The notes beneath the pieces were generated by a model. It saw nothing but the letters and a program-made list of their open reading frames with translations. It searched no databases and was not told the DNA's origin. This document shows, in pieces, positions 60,593-64,000 of a DNA stretch of 64,000 nucleotides. The first letter of the stretch is position 1. Every line of letters starts with the position of its first letter. Both the position numbers and the translations under genes were made by a program. Source of the stretch: Holacanthus passer (Eukaryota > Chordata > Actinopteri > Pomacanthidae); assembly GCA_025331565.1 (NCBI GenBank), contig JAFREQ010000034.1:4650001-4714000 (forward strand), in the 5' to 3' direction.

Positions 60593-62033
60593 CTGAAAGA
60601 CAGAAAAAGAGGGGGGAAGATGCAGATGGACGATGACAGGACATGAGGGGATAGATACAAAGGAAATGTTGTGCAGTTAAGAGATGAAAGGATGTGAGAG
60701 AAAGTGTGGTTAAGAGGTTGACATGTGGGGAAAAGATGGAGACAAAGAAATAATGAGGATCATAGGTGGAGAGGGTGGGAAAGGAAAGGGGAAGTCGGGG
60801 AGTCACAGGGGGTGGTCAGTATTTTTTTTTTTTTTTACTGAAAAACTGAAAGTTTTCAGCACAAATGTGATTAAGCTTTTTTTTTTCATTTAATGAAAAC
60901 AAAAATATCCAACCAATTTAGTCATTTAAAATAAACTTTTCTTCTTCTTCTTTTTGCTTGTCCTATCAGCTGTAACTCATGGCCCATTGGTTTACGCTTA
61001 AACTAGATGCCTGATGAACAACTTATTCCAACAAGAATTACAACACACTATGGAAGTAATGATGCCATTTAACTGGACCTTTAAAGTGGTTTCTTACTTG
61101 ACAAAGGCCATCATACTATTTTGCATAAATTAATCATAAGAAGATCAAAACACTTTTGTATAAACTTTTCCCTAATAATGAATCAACAACATACATCAAC
61201 ATGCGACATCATCATCTACTGTGCTGTGTTTTATTTGTTGTTGCTCCACTAGGTGGCATTGTGGTCTACAAAATGACCATGTTTGAGACGCTGAGAGATG
61301 GCAATTAATTTGTCTTTGCTCTTTCCCAACCAGTGGCTCCATGACTCATGCCAGGATATGTGGGTCACAGCGTTGAGGCCGCCATGGCCGACAGATGTTC
61401 AACTGCGCATTAATGACACATTCTGCGGGACAACTGCAGGGCCGGACCGGCCGCTGGTGAAGCCACTGGATGCCCCGAAAAATTAGGCCACGGCAGATGA
61501 GACAGCCATTATACTCCCTAACACTTTAAGTCTCCATTTCCTAAGAGTGAGCCTGAGGGAGACTTGCATCACTCCATGAGCTCAACATGAAGCACACACT
61601 CCACCCTACAACGAGAGGGAGACATCCAAGTGTGTGTGAATGTGTGTGTGTGTGTGTCTTTTAGTGCTCTGTGTTTATTCTGTAACTAACACAAATACTC
61701 CCACCCACACACGGCCTGTGGACAGAATATGCGACTTACACTGCAAAACATCCTCTAAATGTTTGCAGAACACAGGGAGCTTTTCTTTCTTTACAGCTGC
61801 GCTCGCCTCACTGTTTTAAGGATTAAAAGCATAATGTGTGGATTTGTGGCACCGTTTAATGCGTTAGCCGCTCCATTTTAAACACAGTTAAGGTTTGAGT
61901 TTATACATGCTTCATTTGCCATGAAAGCAAACAAACAAAAAAAAAAACAATCAATGTGCAACGTTATCTGAACTTTCTTCAAAAAATTGCATCCATGTGT
62001 GTTTGTGTGTGGCCAAATGTGTTTATGTCCAAC
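60593..62033 (-). other. sash1 intron between window exons 2 and 3
   Basis: 1.4 kb with no exon. It has a GA-rich plus strand at 60600-60800, T-runs at 60821-60890 and a short (GT)n near 61630-61660. Confidence 0.6.
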
Positions 62034-62177
62034 CTGCTCAGACAAGGAGCTGCTGTATTTCTTCGACATGCGTTTCCTCATCGTCTCCTTGACCGACTTG
62101 ACCTTCTTGCCCAGCGAGATCCGAGACGTGGTGGGGGATTTGACCACTTCTCTGTATATAGCCTCTTGTTCTTTATT
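62034..62177 (-). CDS. sash1: sash1 exon (window exon 2): SLY core, basic helix
   Basis: A 144-nt exon of 48 codons, phase 0 at both ends, starting NKEQEAIYREVVKSP. It contains the strongly conserved block SLGKKVKSVKETMRKRMSKK and ends SSSLSEQ. The block is dense in Lys/Arg and belongs to the SLY domain shared by SASH1 and SASH3. The acceptor is AACACAG|AAT. The donor is CAG|GTTGGA, weaker than usual at positions +3 to +5, but the junction is supported by family alignment and by the phase of the next exon. Confidence 0.95.
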
Positions 62178-62367
62178 CTGTGTTTGGGAGGACAGGCAGA
62201 ATAGAAAAGGATGGACGGAGAGAGAGAGAGGAGATGACAGCAAGAAGGAGAAGCCAAAGGGCAGGGAGATCAGGAAACACAGGAGGAAAAGGTGATTTAG
62301 TGTGACAGGAGAGTGCATTCTGTTCTCCTCGCAGCCTCTTCTGATTTCACAAGCTGCCAGCACTTAC

Positions 62368-62442
62368 GTTGGCCTCCGAGCCGGTGTTGACCACATGGAG
62401 CGAACGGTTGGACAGGTCAAAGCCTCCGAAGCTGCACGTTCT
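62368..62442 (-). CDS. sash1: sash1 exon (window exon 1): SLY-region phosphosite motif
   Basis: A 75-nt exon of 25 whole codons with phase 0 at both ends, acceptor CCCCGCAG|AGA and donor AAC|GTAAGT. It encodes RTCSFGGFDLSNRSLHVV followed by a short variable tail. The motif RTCSFGGFD is nearly invariant in SASH1 and resembles the R-x-x-S phosphorylation motif in the related adaptor SLY1/SASH3. A kinase or 14-3-3 role here is inference. It is the most 5' sash1 exon I can identify; the exons upstream of it are beyond position 64000. Confidence 0.93.
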
Positions 62443-64000
62443 CTGCGGGGCAGCCAAAACACAATCAAATGAGTCACATTCAGAAGGTCACGTTACAGAA
62501 ACTCCCCGTCCACACCCACCGAGGGTCAAACTCACAATGATTCATGCTTGGCGCAACACAGGCAGCAGTTTGATGAATGTACATGGGTATATGGTTTGTG
62601 TATATGCAGGGGCATGATGTCATATGGGACTGTGGACAGCCAACAGACATGATGTAACACAAACTGTTATATGAGCTCCTCTTTAAAATTTGGAGTTACT
62701 GCATGGTCCGAGGGAAATGAGCTGTTATATTGACCGTGGAGAGCACGCAGCGAGTTTGCTCATATGCCCTAAAAACTTCAATCCCTGGAGAAAATACTGC
62801 GTAAATTAAACCTTGATGTGGCTAAACTAAGCAGTACAAGGGAATGCATATTCATTGCATTTCAGCCTGTGTGGTTAATTATGAGAAATGCAAAACTGGG
62901 CTTAGTATGCAAACATGCACAACATACAGGTTGGTTGCTTAGGGGTCAACAATATGTTATTCTCCTCAGAAACATTTTTTAAAGAGAGTAAACTGTTTCT
63001 GCAGAGAGGACAGGGTGATATGGAGATTTTGTCTTGACTTTAGAGGACACCAAGATAAAGGGTAGACACAACGGGGAACTGTGACATGAGAGGGAAAAAA
63101 AAGAGCTCCAGGATCTTATCCCTGAACTGGCTTTGACTTTTTTCGAATCCTCCCTAAGCTCTGCAGTAGGTCACACACAAACATGTAGACACAGACATGC
63201 ACGTACGCATCTGCCAAAAAAACACTCAGTTCAAGTGGGGCACTTTATGGCAAATCTCAAAAGCTTCTAAACTACTCGACTAAACTCCCACAAACCACGG
63301 GCGAAGATCCTCCATGTGAGAAGGCATTGCACATTAAGAAAATGGGTTTTATATTAGATGTCCACAGCTGCAGTCCACATCACAACTTCCCAGGAAAAAG
63401 CACAGTTTGGAGAACAAACATGTTTGAAGAGACGTCCAAAAAGAACTCTGAATGTCATGGCAATGTTCGATGGAATGGACATGCACCCAGAAAAAAAATA
63501 TCTCTCAAAGGTAATTATAGGAAAAGAAAAACAACTAAAAAAAAAAAAAAAAGAAGTCACATCTGCAACCATAGAGGCACGAGCCAAAAAAGAACACGAA
63601 AAGCAACAACAGAAAAAAGTGGAGTCGAAGAGTTTTTGGATGAGAACGACCTCCAGTGACTACACTAGAACACGACAGGATTCAGGTACCCTCAAAGCTG
63701 CAGGATAGCTCCACTATATCGCCACCTAGAGTATGTGCCACTACTTCTACTGATACACACAGGCTATTTGGATACATGTGAGGAACAAGTAAGTTTGTTT
63801 GTTGGTTTACTGGTTGACATTACAAAGTTCTAAACTCGTATTTTACATTTACTGTGAATTAGTAGATGCAGTTGACCTATTTCCTGTTGTTTCCACTGCT
63901 ATGAAACTCATCCTAACAAGATCAATTTGAAAGCTGAAAAGACCATTCAGTCACTTGAACTTGACTTAATAAGGCAGTTCATTAAATATGTCTTTGAGGC
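62443..64000 (-). other. sash1 intron upstream of window exon 1 (partial)
   Basis: 1.6 kb to the window edge. No further sash1 exon is seen. The only notable content is a Lys-rich plus-strand ORF around 63327-63708, caused by an A-rich stretch. Confidence 0.5.

Larger units (their letters stand above)
45940..64000 (-). other. sash1: sash1 gene, 3' two thirds (SLY region to 3' end)
   Basis: Span of the visible part of sash1 on the minus strand. Ten coding exons join in phase into 815 codons plus a TAA stop at 48541-48539. The 3' UTR may extend to about 45940. Human SASH1 is about 1,247 residues, so roughly the N-terminal third (about 430 residues) lies right of the window. SASH1 is a cytoplasmic/nuclear adaptor implicated in TLR4 signalling, cell adhesion and pigmentation. 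Teleosts can carry sash1a and sash1b. Linkage to ust does not by itself tell me which copy this is, so no suffix is given. Confidence 0.95.

Noticed and set aside
63327..63708. Lys-rich plus-strand ORFs (110 and 116 codons)
   Set aside because: Two overlapping frames are both open in an A-rich stretch, there is no splice or promoter context, and the strand is opposite to sash1.
1..64000. CRISPR array, prophage, operon or defence island
   Set aside because: The window is vertebrate intron/exon DNA; no regularly spaced repeats with unique spacers and no prokaryotic gene clusters.

Overview
This window is vertebrate nuclear DNA, most likely from a ray-finned (percomorph-type) fish. It holds small exons with GT/AG splice sites inside AT-rich introns, many (CA)n/(GT)n microsatellites, and interspersed repeats that I recognise from percomorph genomes. 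There are no prokaryotic operons. Both recognised genes lie on the minus strand, so they read from high to low coordinates.

Right part (about 45.9-64.0 kb): the 3' two thirds of sash1, which encodes the scaffold protein SASH1 (SAM and SH3 domain containing 1). Ten coding exons (62442 down to 48539) join in phase into 2,448 nt, giving 815 residues and a stop. They encode the SLY-type region, an SH3 domain, a basic tract, a first SAM domain, a long Pro/Ser-rich linker and a C-terminal SAM domain. The 5' exons lie beyond position 64000. An eleventh, phase-compatible segment (54889-55136) looks like an unlisted alternative terminal exon. It would give a short SASH1 ending soon after the first SAM domain.

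Middle (42.3-45.9 kb): the short gap between the 3' end of sash1 and the CpG-rich 5' end of ust. It contains a 661-bp DNA-transposon remnant with 44-bp inverted ends.

Left part (1-42.3 kb): the 5' part of ust, uronyl 2-O-sulfotransferase, a Golgi enzyme of chondroitin/dermatan sulfate modification. Exons 1-3 encode the cytoplasmic tail, the transmembrane anchor and the PAPS-binding loop. They are separated by introns of 29.1 kb and 5.6 kb, and the remaining exons lie left of position 1. Intron 1 holds microsatellites, two TTAA-type foldback repeats, candidate regulatory blocks and one unrecognised minus-strand ORF (33318-33668) that may be a nested exon or gene.

The gene order sash1 then ust in the same orientation matches the conserved vertebrate block (human 6q24-q25: SASH1, UST, TAB2). 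The two products do not act in one pathway, so they are neighbours by conserved synteny. Exon calls rest on translation, splice-site reading and recalled family knowledge. No alignment or expression data were available.
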